The position numbers and the translations under genes are program-made. This document shows positions 62,041 to 64,000 of a DNA stretch of 64,000 nucleotides, piece by piece. Where the stretch lies: positions 62,001 through 126,000 of the forward strand of contig NZ_JAGQCY010000007.1 of the NCBI RefSeq assembly GCF_024346455.1, given 5' to 3'. The stretch comes from Cyanobium sp. Aljojuca 7A6. GTDB taxonomy: Bacteria; Cyanobacteriota; Cyanobacteriia; PCC-6307; Cyanobiaceae. The notes under the pieces were generated by a model. It ran no database searches and had not been told where the DNA came from. It was given only the letters and a program-made list of their open reading frames with translations. Every line of letters starts with the position of its first letter. Positions within the stretch are counted from its first letter, which is position 1.

Positions 62041-64000
62041 TCAGCCCTGACGCCGCCAGGCGTGGTAGCGGCGCAGCCAGGGCAGCAGGTGCTGGGGCAC
62101 CCGCTGCTTCTTCCAGACGCCGGCGGCGTACTTGTTGGCCTCGGCCAGGGTGGGGTAAGCGTGGATCGTCCCGAAGATCTTGCCCAATCCCAGGCCCCAC
62201 TTCATGGCCAGCACGATCTCAGCCAGCAGTTCGCCGGCGTGCTCTCCCACGATCGTGGCGCCGAGGATTTGGTCGCTGCCGGGTGAGGTGAGCACTTTCA
62301 CGAACCCCTGCTCGACACTGTCCACGATGGCGCGATCGAGTTCGTGCAGGGGGAAGCGCGTCACCTCCACCGCCACCCCCTGGGCGGCCGCCTCGGCTTC
62401 GGTGAGCCCCACCGTGGCCACCTCCGGTTCGGTGAAGGTGGTGCGCGGGATGACGCGGTCGTCCACCTTGAAGGAGCGAAACTGGCCGAACAGGGCATTC
62501 ACCGCGGCGTACCAGGCCTGGTGGGCCGCGGTGTGGGTGAACTGGAACGGCCCGGCCACATCACCGGCGGCGTAGATGTTCGGGTAGATCGTCTGCAGCA
62601 AGGCGTTGGTGGTGATCGTGGCGCCGGTTGGAATGCCCAGTTCCTCAAGGCCGTAGCCCTGCAGCCGGGCGCGGCGGCCCAGGGCGCAGAGCACGGCATC
62701 ACAGGCGATCCGCTCCTGCCGCTCCCCCTGCCGCACCAGCACCGTCACCCCCCCGCCGGGGGAGAGATCCGGCTCGAAGCCAAGCACCTGGGTGCCGAGG
62801 AGCAGTCGGACGCCGTCGGCCTCCAGGCCCTGCTGCACCTCGGCGGCCACATCGGCGTCCTCCTTGCGCAGCAGGCGGTCGGTGCGCTGGATCTGGGTGA
62901 TCGGCAGGCCCAGCTGGGCCAGGGCCTGGGCCAGTTCGCAGGCGATCGGCCCGCCCCCCAGCACCGCCAGCCGCGGCCGCTCCAGCGGGCAGTGGGCCAG
63001 CCAGCCCCAGACGGTTTCACTGGTCAGCAGGGGCACCGCCTCGCTCCCGGGCCAGTCGGGCCGCACCGGCTCGGCGCCAGTGGCCAGCACGATCGCCCTG
63101 GCCGTGAGCCGCTGTTCGGTGCCCGCGCCGGTGCGGATCGCCACGGTCCAGGGATCCAGCAGGCGGGCCTGGCCGCGCAGCACCTCCACCCCCAGGCCCT
63201 CGTAACGCGCGACGCTGTCATGGGGGGCCACGGCCTCCACCTTGGCGGCCACCCGCGCCAGCACCTGACGCACGCTCAGCCGCGGTTCCATCGGCTCGAG
63301 TCCGTAGCGGTCGGCCCGTCGCAGGCGTGCCGCCAGCCGGGCCGAGCTGATCAGCGCCTTGCTGGGCACACAGCCGGTGTTGAGGCAGTCGCCGCCCATG
63401 GCGCTGCGTTCCACCAGCGTCACCCGCGCCTTCACCGTGGCGGCGATGTAGGAGGTCACCAATCCCGCCGCGCCGGCGCCGATCACGATCAGGTTGCGAT
63501 CGAAGCGGCGTGGCCGTTGCCAGGGGCGGTAGAGCCGCCAGGTCTGCCAGCGGCCGATGGCCGCCTTGGCCAGCCAGGGGAACAGGGCCAGCAGCAGCAG
63601 GGACCCCAGCAGCGGCGGGCTGAGGATGCCGCCGAGCCCACGCAGCTGGCCCAGCTGGGTGCCGGCGTTCACGTACACGAACGTGCCGGGCAGCATGCCG
63701 ATCTGGCTGGTGAGGTAGTAGCTGGCCGCCCGGATCGGCGTCAGCGCCATCAGCAGGTTCACCAGGAAGAAGGGGAACACCGGCGCCAGCCGAAGGCTGA
63801 GCAGGTAGAACACCCCATCGCGCGCCACGCCCGCCTCGATCGGCGCCAGCTGGCGGCCGAAGCGCCGCCGCACCAGATCGCGCAGCAGGGTGCGGGCCAC
63901 CAGGAAGGCCAGCAGGGCGCCGATGCTGGAGGCGAACGACACCAGCAGGGTGCCCACCCCCGCCCCGAAGATCGCCCCGCCGGCCAGGGTGAGCACCGCG
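62041..64000 (-). CDS. TVP38/TMEM64 membrane domain fused to a mercuric-reductase-like FAD/disulfide oxidoreductase (5' end off window)
   Basis: The visible N-terminal 150 residues are a TVP38/DedA-like membrane domain (RLAPVFPFFLVNLLMALTPI). The rest is a pyridine nucleotide-disulfide oxidoreductase: FAD motif LIVIGAGAAGLVTSYIAA, redox pair GGDCLNTGCVPSKALI, NAD motif AVLGGGPIACELAQALAQLG, YAAGDVAGPFQFTHTAAHQ, and C-terminal dimer region IHAYPTLAEANKYAAG. True MerA ends in a vicinal Cys pair; here the end is RYHAWRRQG, so Hg(II) reduction is doubtful. The frame is open to the right edge, so the start is missing. Confidence 0.87.
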   Translation of the reverse strand, partial: AVLTLAGGAIFGAGVGTLLVSFASSIGALLAFLVARTLLRDLVRRRFGRQLAPIEAGVARDGVFYLLSLRLAPVFPFFLVNLLMALTPIRAASYYLTSQIGMLPGTFVYVNAGTQLGQLRGLGGILSPPLLGSLLLLALFPWLAKAAIGRWQTWRLYRPWQRPRRFDRNLIVIGAGAAGLVTSYIAATVKARVTLVERSAMGGDCLNTGCVPSKALISSARLAARLRRADRYGLEPMEPRLSVRQVLARVAAKVEAVAPHDSVARYEGLGVEVLRGQARLLDPWTVAIRTGAGTEQRLTARAIVLATGAEPVRPDWPGSEAVPLLTSETVWGWLAHCPLERPRLAVLGGGPIACELAQALAQLGLPITQIQRTDRLLRKEDADVAAEVQQGLEADGVRLLLGTQVLGFEPDLSPGGGVTVLVRQGERQERIACDAVLCALGRRARLQGYGLEELGIPTGATITTNALLQTIYPNIYAAGDVAGPFQFTHTAAHQAWYAAVNALFGQFRSFKVDDRVIPRTTFTEPEVATVGLTEAEAAAQGVAVEVTRFPLHELDRAIVDSVEQGFVKVLTSPGSDQILGATIVGEHAGELLAEIVLAMKWGLGLGKIFGTIHAYPTLAEANKYAAGVWKKQRVPQHLLPWLRRYHAWRRQG

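Noticed and set aside
62041-64000. Straight annotation as mercuric reductase merA
   Set aside because: C-terminal vicinal cysteines and an N-terminal heavy-metal-binding domain are absent, and a TVP38 domain is fused instead.

Overview
The window is GC-rich, densely coding DNA from a unicellular cyanobacterium, most probably of the Synechococcus/Cyanobium type. Supporting signs are a ferredoxin-type NarB without partner subunits, a ferredoxin-nitrite reductase NirA, a four-gene NrtABCD transporter with the cyanobacterial fused NrtC, a group 2 sigma factor, a phytol-kinase-like protein and a DUF2227 protein. The genus is an inference. No rRNA, CRISPR array, intact phage or intact insertion sequence was seen. 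One tRNA (Val, TAC) is present.

Layout. 1-9.6 kb: a small unknown gene, then minus-strand genes for an MscS channel with a cyclic-nucleotide-binding domain, a phytol kinase relative, a sigma factor, polyphosphate kinase, an MFS exporter and two glycosyltransferases. 9.6-14.9 kb: succinate dehydrogenase genes sdhC-sdhA and sdhB, split by an opposing GGDEF-EAL gene. 14.9-25.1 kb: a central-carbon block with acetate kinase, phosphoketolase, a GH13 amylase with a starch-binding domain, an unusual transketolase, glucose-6-phosphate isomerase and a histidine phosphatase. Together they could take glycogen-derived sugar phosphate to acetyl phosphate, then acetate and ATP.

25.2-51 kb: a nitrate and molybdenum-cofactor region. 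It holds narB, nrtDCBA (convergent with narB), nirA with a HEAT-repeat partner and a UspA protein, a chelatase-like gene with cobA (siroheme for NirA), moaC-moeA, an operon of a SulP transporter with moaD-moaE, and a MOSC protein. Two TrpD2/YbiB-like paralogs lie inside it. Carried within the same region are an ABC permease/binding-protein fusion, an APC permease, an MpaB-type oxygenase, a DUF924 protein and a class I amidotransferase.

51-64 kb: accessory genes. These are an Mrr-like protein that has lost its usual catalytic residues, a Nudix hydrolase, a membrane diguanylate cyclase, a glutamine-synthetase-like protein divergent from an isochorismatase-like hydrolase, a LuxR regulator and a PIN/Phd toxin-antitoxin pair with a perfect operator palindrome. 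Next to tRNA-Val is a decayed patch with a twice-frameshifted GGDEF gene and an ABC-ATPase remnant. The end of the window has a DUF2227 protein, a cytochrome b561, an ArsM arsenite methyltransferase and a TVP38/flavoprotein-reductase fusion that runs off the edge.

Functions come from motifs read by eye. No database search was run, and many start codons (several GTG or TTG) are judgement calls.
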